From Cephalothrix simula (lineage: Eukaryota > Nemertea > Palaeonemertea > Archinemertea > Cephalotrichidae), in assembly GCA_035591015.1 (NCBI GenBank), contig JAXIUW010237951.1:1-10047 (forward strand): a DNA stretch of 10,047 nt, given 5' to 3'. Of the stretch, positions 1 through 7,227 are shown piece after piece; within the stretch, counting starts at the first letter, position 1, and every line of letters starts with the position of its first letter. The position numbers and the translations under genes were made by a program. The notes beneath the pieces are model-generated. The model ran no database searches and was not told the DNA's origin. It was given only the letters and a program-made list of their open reading frames with translations.

Positions 1-15
1 AGGGGGGTCAGGGTA

Positions 16-139
16 ATCATGGTCATCTGAGACTAGATCATGGTCATTTGATTCTAGATCATGGTCATTTGATTCTAAATCATAGTCATTTGATTCTAGA
101 TCATGGTCAAATTTATTATGAATCATGGTCGTTTCATCG
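16..139. repeat. 21-bp tandem repeat array, about six copies
   Basis: Six consecutive units begin at 16, 37, 58, 79, 100 and 122. Each opens with atcatggtcattt or a close variant, and the middle units continue with gattcta. The first five starts are exactly 21 bp apart; the fifth unit is 22 bp and the sixth is truncated and diverged. The middle three units differ at only one or two positions, while the outer ones are more decayed, as expected for an array that has shrunk or expanded by unequal pairing. In-frame stops occur in the unit, so it is not a protein repeat. The array may extend beyond the left edge of the window. Confidence 0.9.
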
Positions 140-259
140 AAGCAGACCGACCAAGAATTGTTTTCCTTTATTAATTCATTCATAGAGCTACCCTATAAAA
201 ATAACGCTATTTCACGGTAGTATTACCCTAAAATCCGTTTGGCTTCCAGGGGGCTTTGC

Positions 260-370
260 TCATGGTCATTTCAATTTTTTGCGACACCTGTGTATATTTG
301 TAGTTACGCCACTGTAAATGAGCCTTTTTGAAAATGTTGTCGCAAATAAATGATTTAGCTTGCGACACCT
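260..370. repeat. Dispersed array relative and short repeated ttgcgac motif
   Basis: A 12-base piece of the upstream array unit, tcatggtcattt, recurs alone at 260-271. Directly after it the 11-mer ttgcgacacct occurs at 279-289 and again at 360-370, and its core occurs inverted (gtcgcaa) at 339-345. The inverted copy and the second direct copy can pair as a 7-bp stem with a 14-nt loop. This suggests that the array flank is itself repeat-derived. The function is unknown. Confidence 0.5.
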
Positions 371-582
371 ATTACTATATTTTTTAACATTGCATTCAAC
401 AAAGGTTATCTGAAATATGAGCCTCATGGTATTTCAAAGCAAGATGATAATCAAAATGTTAAGATAAATCAAACTGAAAAATGGAAACAAAAATTCTGCA
501 GAACATGATAATAAATAGTAGAAAAACAGTGAAAGCATCAAAGCACCATTTTTTTTTTATCGGAATTCGGAGACGTATACAC

Positions 583-590
583 TATAAATA
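583..590 (+). promoter_or_regulatory. Possible TATA box
   Basis: The sequence tataaata sits at 583-590, followed by a less AT-rich stretch (about 591-625) and then a consensus splice donor at 643-650. A promoter with a short untranslated first exon would have this geometry. In sequence this AT-rich a TATA-like octamer is common by chance, and I see no clear initiator, so this is only a possibility. Confidence 0.15.
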
Positions 591-642
591 CTCAGCGTTC
601 TCTACTGCCTTGTTCGGCAAACGAGTAAGAAAAGTGCAAATT

Positions 643-650
643 AGGTAAGT
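643..650 (+). other. Consensus splice donor (AG|GTAAGT)
   Basis: The eight bases aggtaagt match the full metazoan 5' splice-site consensus, with the GT at 645-646. It lies about 55 bp downstream of the TATA-like box and about 50 bp upstream of the open segment that starts at 692. If it is used, the sequence just before it is the end of an exon, probably untranslated because no extended frame leads into it. An isolated match proves nothing without transcripts. Confidence 0.3.
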
Positions 651-691
651 TTAAAATTGCACCAAACGGAAGTTAGCTGAGCAAAGGCTAG

Positions 692-979
692 ACCTCCTCT
701 GATGGAAAAACGGAAGTGACTGAAGAGGTAATAAAGGTTTTTTCCTGTGAAAAGGCAAAAGGGATACTCGAGGAAGGGTCTGTACTGCTAAAATACCCGC
801 AGCGCAGCTTTAAGGTACGAAAGGGATGCCTGCCCGGCCAGGATACCGGTCCAGTCTGTATATTGTCGACGAAAAAAGACAGAGTTGATTTCTACATGTA
901 TGTAATACAAATAGGACGAAAATCAAGTGTCTGCCGCAACAGTATCTCAGCTATCCTAACATATAACTCTTTGTAAACC
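692..979 (+). CDS. Candidate exon or coding fragment, unknown product
   Basis: A 95-codon stretch is open from the stop at 689-691 to the TAA at 977-979. No in-frame ATG lies near its start, so a complete gene is unlikely; an internal or terminal exon, or a decayed coding fragment, fits better. G+C rises here above the AT-rich flanks. The translation looks protein-like: a charged start, then LEEGSVLLKYPQRSFKV, a Gly/Cys/Pro turn and a lysine-rich patch. LEEGSVLLKY faintly recalls the first strand of PH-type domains, but the rest does not follow the fold and I do not claim it. Possible donors inside it are GAG|GTAATA after 727 and AAG|GTACGA after 814. The acceptor upstream (gctag before 692) lacks a pyrimidine tract. 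I do not recognise the protein. Confidence 0.25.
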
Positions 980-2165
980 TCCAAAAATAATTTCTTAATA
1001 GCTTGATTATACAGCACAGTGACGCCAATTCAAAAATACTGGTAAGAAAATAATTTGAAGACTTCACTGAACGTGACGATCGATATCCTAATATGATCAT
1101 TATACTGGCGCACTAAAAAAGGTGCCAGCTTCTGAAAGTTTGGGTTATAGAATTTTCAAAGCCCTTTGGGAAAATAAATCCATTTCGGGGCAAAATTTTT
1201 TTCAGGGTTGATGCCTATTTTTTCTTTTTTTAATAGTTGATAAAGCAAAATATGAAACCATATTCGACTTATTATAAACCTTATCCTTAGTTTTGCCTTA
1301 CACAATTAGTAAAAAATTTGCACGATTTTGAATTGAAAAAAATTCCTTAATTTGGGCCCTTATACAGTGTTATAATTTTTTCACAAAAATTTACACATGG
1401 ACTCATATATGACCTGGGGTGTCAAAATGACGATCCAATCATCAAGAACTTTAAAATTTGATTTTTTCGCACTTTTTGAAATCCGGTCACCGTTTCTTGA
1501 ACATTTTCCTATATAAAAATTCTATATAGTAGTTATATAGAAAAGAATCATTCAACATAACCATTAGTATGCATAACACCGTTACAAAGAGCAGAATTAG
1601 CTTGTCCAGCAGGCTGCGATACAACTCTCGAGGAAAAGTCATCAAGCCGAATTAATGGACATAACTACATGCAGATAGTTTTGGAGGAGGCAAAAGAATG
1701 GGGGTAAACAGAAAGGGTATAATGTTAAGTTTCATATAATTTTTGAAACTTTTTTTATCAATGCCTTTATGAACATCTATCAAAAAATAAATAATCGGCT
1801 GGAAAAATTGTTCGGAGGAGCAACCAAAAAGGTCATATTCGTAACATTAGCAGGCATTTTTAGAAAGGTTTTGGAATGAACTTTGGTGTTTTGTATTGAA
1901 TTTCGAACAACTGTGGCACCCCTAGCGGCAAAAATTTGAATTTCGACTTCTGAGTGCAGCGAAACTGGTAGCAGATAAAACACGATTCTTTGTTTATGTG
2001 GGCTACATTAACTAAGAATGGTACGCCGAAAATGTTTTGATATTTCCGAATATTGCAATAAATTTTTAGGCAATAATAGCATAGAAATTTTCCAATGCAT
2101 GTGTTAAACCATTGAGCTTTGGAACATCAGCAGCAGCGACCTACATTCCATCTCGAGCTGCATTA
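980..2165. other. AT-rich stretch with no recognised gene
   Basis: Mostly long A and T runs with stops in all frames. The only compact structure I see is a perfect hairpin at 1520-1542, with 9-bp arms ttctatata and tatatagaa around a 5-nt loop. A minus-strand frame open at 1780-1983 has no family signature, and its ends are rich in Phe from T runs. No promoter, RNA gene or transposon end is convincing. Confidence 0.5.
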
Positions 2166-2237
2166 ACCTGGATTGATGTACTGTTCGTAATGGAATGGTC
2201 GAGTAACAGCAATACAAGGCCAAGAGGCCAAGCGTTT
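2166..2237 (-). pseudogene. Possible GPCR fragment (loop after TM3), degenerate
   Basis: Read on the minus strand from 2237 down to 2166, 24 codons are open between two TAA stops. The translation contains CIAVTRPFHYEQYINP. In rhodopsin-family GPCRs the end of TM3 and the second intracellular loop typically read like DRYIAVTRPLHY, so the match in IAVTRPFHY is specific-looking. The DRY motif itself is replaced by WPC, and a one-base shift after the Pro would continue as VNAARDGM before another stop. A second minus-strand frame is also open through the same bases, so chance cannot be excluded. If real it is a relic or a very small broken exon. No flanking TM helix could be followed. Confidence 0.2.
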
Positions 2238-2396
2238 TTAAGCAAATTGAAGGTCGTAAATGTGTATTTCTGACATTCAATTACATGAATACGAGATAAA
2301 ACTAAGGAGAAACACGATAAGAACGAGCCACCTTGAAAAATTTTAAAATTTCGATGAGCGGAGAAGCCATTTTAAGCACTTTTGAATCAAGAATTT

Positions 2397-2823
2397 GAAA
2401 CTAAGGGCACCAGCAGACCGAAAGTCGGACCCCCCTATACCCCTCAGAGGATCTCAACGGATCTGGAAGATTCACAAAAATGACTCGAAAAACGCTGAAA
2501 TTAGCGATTCCGCTGAAAATCGGCATCCCTGGCCAAAATAATTGGATACACCTAGAGAATGTATTATCTGTGTCGTTTTCGGGCATAAAACCCCCTATTC
2601 TGTATGCTGGTGCTACTGGCAGATTTCTAATTCCGATGCAGTGCGGAATTTTGATGCAACTCCAAAATTCCAGGGGCGCAATCCGCGCCAATTGAGGTCT
2701 TCTGGAGCGGCTGGCGGCTGCCCCCTCTCCCAAGCTCCCCTCTGGGTACGCTACTGAGTAAGGCTCGATCCTGGGACCTTTGTATCTCGAGTCCAATCGC
2801 TTGTCCACTAAGCTATAGTGGGA
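2397..2823 (-). mobile_element. tRNA-headed SINE-like composite element
   Basis: This block is clearly richer in G+C than its flanks. At its right end the minus strand carries RNA polymerase III type-2 promoter boxes: an A box tagcttagtgg (2815-2805) and a B box ggatcgagcc (2771-2762), 33 nt apart as in tRNA genes. Between them an anticodon-like arm can be drawn with loop ctcgaga, but acceptor and T stems are degenerate, so it is not a functional tRNA. The body runs left to about 2401 and includes a gcgtacccagagggg motif (around 2737-2751). Flanks atcaagaatt (2386-2395) and atcaaaatt (2825-2833) resemble an imperfect target-site duplication. A 142-codon minus frame (2401-2829) runs through the tRNA-like head and is best read as fortuitous. 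Confidence 0.65.
2762..2815 (-). promoter_or_regulatory. Internal Pol III promoter (A and B boxes)
   Basis: A box tagcttagtgg fits TRGYNNANNNG; B box ggatcgagcc fits GGWTCGANNC. The order, orientation and 33-nt spacing match a tRNA-type internal promoter, which would drive transcription leftward through the SINE-like body. Confidence 0.6.
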
Positions 2824-2901
2824 GATCAAAATTCATACCTATCCAGTCCAGTACTGACACATTCAATACTATCGTCATATATCATTCTTTCGTGTAAGTG
2901 A

Positions 2902-3011
2902 GCCTAGATGTAGTATAGTCCGATTGATCACGTGACTAGAGGGTTTTTGTACACGAAAGACTAGTCGTTCTCGTCGAGTCTCATATCAATCGGACTATAC
3001 TACATCAAGGC
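2902..3011. mobile_element. MITE-like palindromic hairpin element
   Basis: The ends form a near-perfect inverted repeat: 2902-2928 pairs with 2985-3011 over 27 positions with a single mismatch (2906/3007). The inner 22 bp, starting gatgtagtatagtccg, are exact. The centre is a 56-nt loop that contains a smaller pair, gactag (2934-2939) and ctagtc (2961-2966). An alternative 11-bp pairing exists between 2886-2896 and 2950-2960. Size, symmetry and lack of coding capacity fit a miniature inverted-repeat transposable element. A clean target-site duplication is not visible; TA precedes the inner left arm but is not found after the right one, so the superfamily is undetermined. Confidence 0.7.
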
Positions 3012-3445
3012 CATGTATGCAGAACTCCAATCAAATATTGATTAATTTTCTCAAAATTGCGGCAGTACTGGCTAGCACTCTCAAACGCTTTAAAATCACT
3101 GTTATGACCCTGAAAATACAATCTACATAAAAACAGCCACATATGTGTACTCTAACACGCTGTTCCTGTGATTTGTTTTACTTTGGATTTCAAACATCCC
3201 AATGTTATATCATAAATTATCATACATTTCATTCCAAATAAAGAGAATGCACATTTATAACACAATAACCTATGCAATAACATAAAATTTACTTCACCAT
3301 CTGTGAATTCAATCCGCGGATAGAGACTATACAAAATAATTCTGGCCCATAAATTGTTAGTTAAAAATCAATTCTTTTCCCATAATGATTTATAAATTAA
3401 GTTACTCTCCACATTCAGGCAAGCATTTGAAAAATAAGAGACACA
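3012..3445. other. AT-rich stretch with no recognised gene
   Basis: Stops occur in all frames apart from a 60-codon minus-strand frame (3152-3334) with no family signature and AT-driven composition. If the minus-strand exon candidate at 3446-3522 is real, this stretch would be its 3' untranslated region and downstream sequence. Confidence 0.4.
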
Positions 3446-3522
3446 CTAAATCCCTGGTTGCAAAGCGGAAGACTCCACTTTCATGAGTTTGGCAGTCATA
3501 TTGATCTCATTTACAACTTTTA
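3446..3522 (-). CDS. Candidate C-terminal exon, unknown product
   Basis: On the minus strand a plausible acceptor, ttagttttaacag, ends at 3523. After it a frame with balanced codon use reads KVVNEINMTAKLMKVESS, continues with ALQPGI and stops at TAG (3448-3446). The segment has more G+C than its surroundings, and codons such as GAG, GTG, CTC and GCC are unusual for random sequence this AT-rich. Read as an exon it would start in a split codon and finish a protein. I recognise no family. It is only about 25 codons long, so chance remains possible. Upstream on the same strand (about 3664-3563) another short frame is open, but it contains a Cys/Trp-rich run tied to a local cccagcagc repeat and looks non-coding. 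Confidence 0.25.
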
Positions 3523-3540
3523 CTGTTAAAACTAAATATT

Positions 3541-3936
3541 AATATCTACCCCATCTTTATACCCAGCAGCCTAAAACACTTAAAGGATACCGGTAACATG
3601 AATATACACACCCAGCAGCACCCAGGCACATTCATTGTAGGCGGAAACATAAATTTCTTTATAAAGTGTTATAAATGCTTCTAATAATATCTACAAATCA
3701 CATAAATAAAATCCATCAAAGAATCCACCCATTCACCCTGGCAATATTGAACTTTTTAATACCTAAATAAACTCTTATAGCTAAAATATAACTTAGCCTA
3801 TAGCCTACAATCCCTACATATCCTTAGGATTTTGCCTATGCATGAAGCACCAAAGAATAACTCGCACCATCCTGATTAGTCTAGAATGACATTTTTTGCA
3901 ATCTTATATCAGCGACTTCGCAAACAAATCAAGCTT
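3541..3936. other. AT-rich stretch, short local repeats only
   Basis: The motif cccagcagc appears twice (about 3563 and 3612), followed by a related cacccaggca, a minor local duplication. Otherwise I see no gene, RNA or transposon structure. Confidence 0.4.
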
Positions 3937-3939
3937 TTA

Positions 3940-4014
3940 ATCCGCAGCATTATATGTAGGTGGGATATAAAATGTGCGACCACGAATTCCAATCACTTTT
4001 CTCTTTCGAACTTT
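3940..4014 (-). other. Short open segment with basic, protein-like translation
   Basis: On the minus strand, 25 codons are open between TAA stops. They read KVRKRKVIGIRGRTFYIPP and continue with TYNAAD. The Arg/Lys-rich start resembles a nuclear-localisation or nucleic-acid-binding patch. The upstream acceptor (attcag near 4022) has little pyrimidine tract and no donor is visible. This could be a small exon fragment or chance; I assign no function. Confidence 0.12.
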
Positions 4015-4017
4015 TTA

Positions 4018-4720
4018 TGCTGAATCACACATTTTTATGATGAAAAGTAAAATATATAAAAAATCATTTGAGAAAAGAAAATATTTGACAAAATCCGATT
4101 TTATCTCAAGAAAATAATCCTAGTAACAGGTTTCGAAAAAATGTACCCTTGATAAATTGGTCTTAAAGGGGCTCTCCATGAATTGGGAGTATAGATGCAA
4201 CAAATGACCGTTAGCTATGCAAGTAATTATTGAGAAATATATGTGGATTGAACTACCCTGACACGCTGCCACTAAAATTTTTTTAAGTTTTCATAAGCGT
4301 CAAATTAAGAGCCATTTATATCAGTTGGAAAAGCTTACATATTCCCTAGTATTTTAATGTGAAAATCGAAGCCTAAATCTAAATTGATCATGGATTTATT
4401 AAAAAACAAATCTCATGGATCGTAAAATAGGTGGGCCTGAATACACACTCCTTTTCCAATTGTGATCTTTGCCATCAGATAGTCAAGCTGTCAAATGAGG
4501 AAACAGTAAAGTCTTGGCGAATTAATGAACCATGGCCAGAGGTTAAAGTCGCTGAAATACGTAGATCATGACGCCATAAAATCCCTTGGAGCGGGGACTA
4601 GGAACTGCGAAAGCGCCTGTACACACCATATGGACACTTGCAGAGGCCCCTTTCCTCTAGGATAAAACCCCCGACTCCAGTAGTATAGAAAATAGCAAAG
4701 AGTTGATGACTTCATCGAAA
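4018..4720. other. AT-rich stretch, possibly decayed 5' part of the LINE
   Basis: From about 4440 onward G+C rises slightly and sequence character approaches that of the LINE relic that follows. However, I cannot follow an endonuclease or ORF1 motif in any frame. Left of 4440 I see only A/T runs. Either the LINE is 5' truncated near 4720 or its upstream part has decayed beyond recognition by eye. Confidence 0.4.
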
Positions 4721-4723
4721 TAA

Positions 4724-6164
4724 GATGATGAGAAAAACTTTAATCATCACAATGCGGCAGGACCTGATAACATCAAACCAAAAGTCCTAAGTGCATGAAT
4801 CATCTACAACAAAGCTTGCGATAGACATCCTACCTCTATGATACCAACATGTCGCATGCAGAAAACAACACATCGTAACATATTGTGCTACACCTGCGGC
4901 AAGGATTTCGCAAGTTAGGGACCATCTCAAAATTTATCTACCAATTTCCAACGAAATGTCATTCGTATTAAGTTTAACTCCATCTCCCCTTCCCCTGAAC
5001 GAGATAAAAGGCTCAAAATGGTTCACAAAAATATAAAAAATTGACAAATCAACCAATTTTTCCGTTAATTCTAACCGAAATAGGGCATTTTCATATCCTG
5101 TTTACATTGCTTATAAATGACATAGGTAATGACATATGGTAAAGAACTGTCTCCAAACTAACGTGTTCATAAAGAATTTTTCTAAGGTCTTTGACCAAGT
5201 TTGCAACAGACTTTTCGTCAAAAAAGCTCCACCATTATGGGGTGTTAGACGTTAATATTTACTTTAAATAGATTTATGTCATTCTTTGAAATCGCAAAGG
5301 CAGTAGTAGTAGATGGTGAACGATCAGATAATGTTGACGTAGACTCTGGGTTACCCCAAGGGTCAGTGCCTGGCCCAAGTCTTTTCATCTCCTATTAATG
5401 ATTTACCATCAAACATTAAATCTACCACATCCACATTAAATCTTTGACGACAACAATCAAATTTGATCCGATCGCGACGACCTCCAAGAGCATCGACAAA
5501 CCAACAGTGGGAGAAATGAAATTCCATACAAACGTTTTGTTCATTCCATCTCTTGAAAAAGGACACGGATCGGATATGCAAGAATTATACGCTCCATGGA
5601 CAAATCCTCGAAACTGTAACTGCAGAGATATACTTTAGACCATATGGTAACATCAGGAACGTATGAGGATTCTCATATGTTCCTGGTAACATATAATCTT
5701 GACTAAGGTCAGCAACATCTCCAAAACGGCCAATACAGTAGTATCTCAAGAGATCTCATCTAAAGCTATCATACAAGGGATTGTTCGCCCTCAAATGGAG
5801 TATACCAGCTGCGTATGTGACCCTTATGAAGCGAGGGACATTTACTAACTAGAGAAAATTCAGTGTAACTTGGTCGCGCAGCAAGCCTGTGATGGTCGGT
5901 TCAATGCTCGAGGATTTGGAATGGAAATCGTTGGAACGTAGATGTTTAGAAGCTGGGCTAGCAATATAATAGAATATGGTCGAGTGGCAATTTATCAAAA
6001 TGAAAGACTGCAAGACAGATTTAATGCATAAACGCAAACGGCCATACCAAGTTCCATTCTCAAGAACTGACATCCTGAAATTTTCTTTCTGCTCTCGAAC
6101 AATAAGTGATTCATATAAGCTGCCAGCTTCACGTTCTTACCGCAAAGTCCAGTTCCAGTTCTAA
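4724..6164 (+). pseudogene. Reverse transcriptase (LINE ORF2) pseudogene
   Basis: The enzyme would copy the element's own RNA into DNA at a nicked target. The relic must be read in several frames. 4724-4795 holds the N-terminal GPD segment, ending at a TGA. About 4796-5100 is diverged, with only weak traces of the next RT block. The frame through 5154-5223 holds the first catalytic Asp region (KVFDQV); a shift at about 5224 gives KLHHYG. The next segment runs through LPQGSVPGP to a TAA at 5396-5398, and a shift at 5394 continues INDLP. The catalytic FADD box is reduced to FDDN (5443-5454). The C-terminal part is read in 5586-5636, then 5705-5941 with a TAA at 5846-5848, a shifted segment from 5904 (LEDLEWKSLE), and finally about 6025-6164, which ends at the TAA. 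It cannot make an active enzyme. Confidence 0.9.
5652..5687. repeat. Hairpin inside the LINE relic
   Basis: Arms 5655-5667 (aggaacgtatgag) and 5672-5684 (ctcatatgttcct) pair at 12 of 13 positions around a 4-nt loop. Three further outer pairs (one G-T) extend the stem to 5652-5687. It falls between two recognisable protein blocks of the LINE, where the conserved text is lost, so it may be a small insertion or a local inverted duplication. Confidence 0.5.
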
Positions 6165-6175
6165 TTGGCTTATTT

Positions 6176-6426
6176 TCAGGGGGGGAATAGACTCAATGGC
6201 CCGCTTATCCCTTACTTAGCCGTACAAAGCTCCTGTGAGACCGCCTCTCTGCTACTCTTATCAATAAGTCCCCAGGGATCTTTAACGTGCGAGCCCACGC
6301 CCTACACGGCCCGCCTTTGATAAAGCAGTCGGCATGCATTGCTGTGTCTTCGCACCGGGGGACGCCGGGAATCGTATCGCTACGCAAGCCAAAGCACTAA
6401 CGACACTAACCACTTGACCACCGGAG
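6176..6426 (-). mobile_element. tRNA-derived SINE-like element
   Basis: This 250-bp block is markedly GC-rich compared with its flanks. On the minus strand it begins at about 6426 with a tRNA-like head: A box tggtcaagtgg (6420-6410) and B box gatacgattcc (6378-6368), 31 nt apart. A body follows containing cacgttaaagatccc (about 6290-6276), then the 3' end near a C run (opposite the g run at 6179-6185). The body motif could be a conserved central domain, but I cannot assign a family. The head differs from the element at 2397-2823, so at least two tRNA-headed families occur here. No clear A-tail or target-site duplication is visible. The 60-codon minus frame at 6205-6387 overlaps the head and is not a gene. 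Confidence 0.7.
6368..6420 (-). promoter_or_regulatory. Internal Pol III promoter (A and B boxes)
   Basis: A box tggtcaagtgg matches the tRNA A-box consensus closely; B box gatacgattcc keeps the CGATTCC half of GGTTCGANTCC. Orientation and 31-nt spacing would drive transcription leftward through the SINE body. Confidence 0.6.
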
Positions 6427-6738
6427 CTAGTCCCTAGATCCGCCCTTCATTTTAATCATTTGTAGATCTGTACCATGCGCACAACCTATCAAAAAGTTTG
6501 AGTTGGATATTACCGGGAAGAAGAAAATATAATTTACGGAGTTTCTGTTCGTTTTTCTAAAACAGATTGGAATCTCATATTGATCAGTCTTCTAAAACCA
6601 AAACTCTAGGAATTTTTTAAAACTATTGTTCGTAGTCTTTTGATATTTTAAAACATCTTCAAAGCATCAAATGGCCACTATTTTTTTCATCAATATAGAT
6701 AAACCTTTGCTCCTCTTTTGATCACGACAAATCATTTT
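6427..6738. other. AT-rich stretch with no recognised feature
   Basis: Between the SINE-like element and the Ser/Thr-rich segment I see only A/T-rich sequence with stops in all frames. If the segment at 6742-6915 is a terminal exon, this would hold its 3' flank. Confidence 0.4.
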
Positions 6739-6741
6739 TTA

Positions 6742-6915
6742 TCCGGTTATAAAGCATTCACTTCTCTGACGGGTTGATGTGGTAGTCCCTCCAGTTGATG
6801 AGGTAGCTGAAGTGTTGGTCCTTTTAGTTGGTAGGGATTTACCACTTGTTTCTGACGTTGACTTGGGGACCGCTTCTGTTTCTGGGGTGGTGTATAAATA
6901 AGTTAGGAGATTCTT
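6742..6915 (-). CDS. Candidate Ser/Thr-rich (mucin-like) exon
   Basis: On the minus strand 58 codons are open between TAA stops at 6918-6916 and 6741-6739. Residues 9-48 are about half Ser and Thr, with Pro, Lys and Glu, for example TTPETEAVPKSTSETSGKS and TNTSATSSTGGTTTSTR. Such stretches are typical of O-glycosylated stalks of secreted or surface proteins, or of flexible linkers. A plausible acceptor, tacaccaccccag, ends at 6882, so an exon could begin at 6881. No good donor follows. Third positions vary (ACC, ACT, ACA, ACG; TCA, TCC, AGT) rather than repeating one codon, so this is not simply a trinucleotide repeat. Alternatives are a chance open frame in a locally G+C-richer patch, or an exon relic. 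The upstream stop lies in the 38-bp duplication. Confidence 0.35.
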
Positions 6916-6979
6916 TTAATAGGGCAATAGGTCACATGAAATAGGAGATTCTTTTAATAGGGCAATAGGTCACATGAAA
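6904..6979. repeat. Exact 38-bp tandem duplication
   Basis: The 38-bp unit at 6904-6941, starting taggagattcttttaat and ending cacatgaaa, is repeated without a single difference at 6942-6979. Identity over 76 bp of otherwise diverged intergenic sequence points to a very recent duplication, or possibly an assembly artefact. Confidence 0.95.
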
Positions 6980-7227
6980 TACCAAAATCGTTTTCTGAAG
7001 TAAATCGATAACATGATTCGACTACCTAATCGAATAGTAAACAAAATGTTTTTATTATTATGATTGATGAGGCAGGCCTTCATTGGTTGAATACATGCAA
7101 CAAAAGTTAAAACGAGCAACCGAAATCCTCAATTAAAAAGAGATAGAAAATAGCGGAATAGTTTTTTGTAAATGTAAAAACACATTTGTCCAATTTCAAT
7201 TGTGTGTGCATAATTGCTTCCCAATTT

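Larger units (their letters stand above)
4721..6164 (+). mobile_element. Degenerate LINE (CR1/L2/Jockey-type non-LTR retrotransposon)
   Basis: Conserved LINE ORF2 motifs occur in the right order and spacing along the plus strand. They are AAGPDNIKPKVL (4754-4789), FIKNFSKVFDQVCNRLF (5166-5216), DSGLPQGSVPGPSLF (5342-5386), INDLPSNIKSTT (5394-5429), YTLHGQILETVTAE (5586-5627), IVRPQMEYTSCVCDP, LEDLEWKSLERRCLEA and KRPYQVPFSRTDILKFSF near the C-terminus. In families of this group the RT region from the GPD motif to the stop is roughly 1.4-1.5 kb, as here, so internal loss is limited. Numerous stops and frameshifts show it is dead. The 5' half (endonuclease, ORF1) is missing or unrecognisable, consistent with 5' truncation. 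The 3' end abuts a minus-strand SINE-like element. Confidence 0.92.

Noticed and set aside
14-27. Resemblance to the start of lacZ-alpha in cloning vectors (gtaatcatggtcat-like text)
   Set aside because: The similarity stops within about 14 bases and the sequence belongs to the 21-bp tandem array, so vector contamination is not supported.
16-139. CRISPR array
   Set aside because: Units are contiguous with no spacers between them, and the rest of the window is eukaryotic in character.
716-979. Complete bacterial-type gene starting at GTG
   Set aside because: There is no ribosome-binding site, and no prokaryotic context anywhere in the window. The frame extends upstream of the GTG to 692, so it is treated as an exon-like segment instead.
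1780-1983. 67-codon minus-strand frame
   Set aside because: No family signature, no splice context, and part of it is T-run-derived Phe.
2762-2823. Functional tRNA gene
   Set aside because: A and B boxes are present, but acceptor and T stems do not pair properly.
2401-2829. 142-codon minus-strand protein and two plus-strand frames inside it
   Set aside because: The minus frame runs through the tRNA-like A and B boxes and the element's GC-rich body; the plus frames are antisense shadows.
3563-3664. Short minus-strand frame with Cys/Trp-rich text
   Set aside because: Its coding look comes from a repeated cccagcagc motif; no splice signals support it.
5363-5638. Minus frame 5363-5581 and plus frame 5444-5638 as genes
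   Set aside because: Both overlap the LINE relic; the first is antisense and the second is mostly out of the RT frame.
5849-6073. 74-codon minus-strand frame
   Set aside because: Antisense shadow of the LINE C-terminal region, which is clearly coding-derived on the plus strand.
6364-6426. Functional tRNA gene
   Set aside because: Only the internal promoter boxes are conserved; no full cloverleaf can be drawn.
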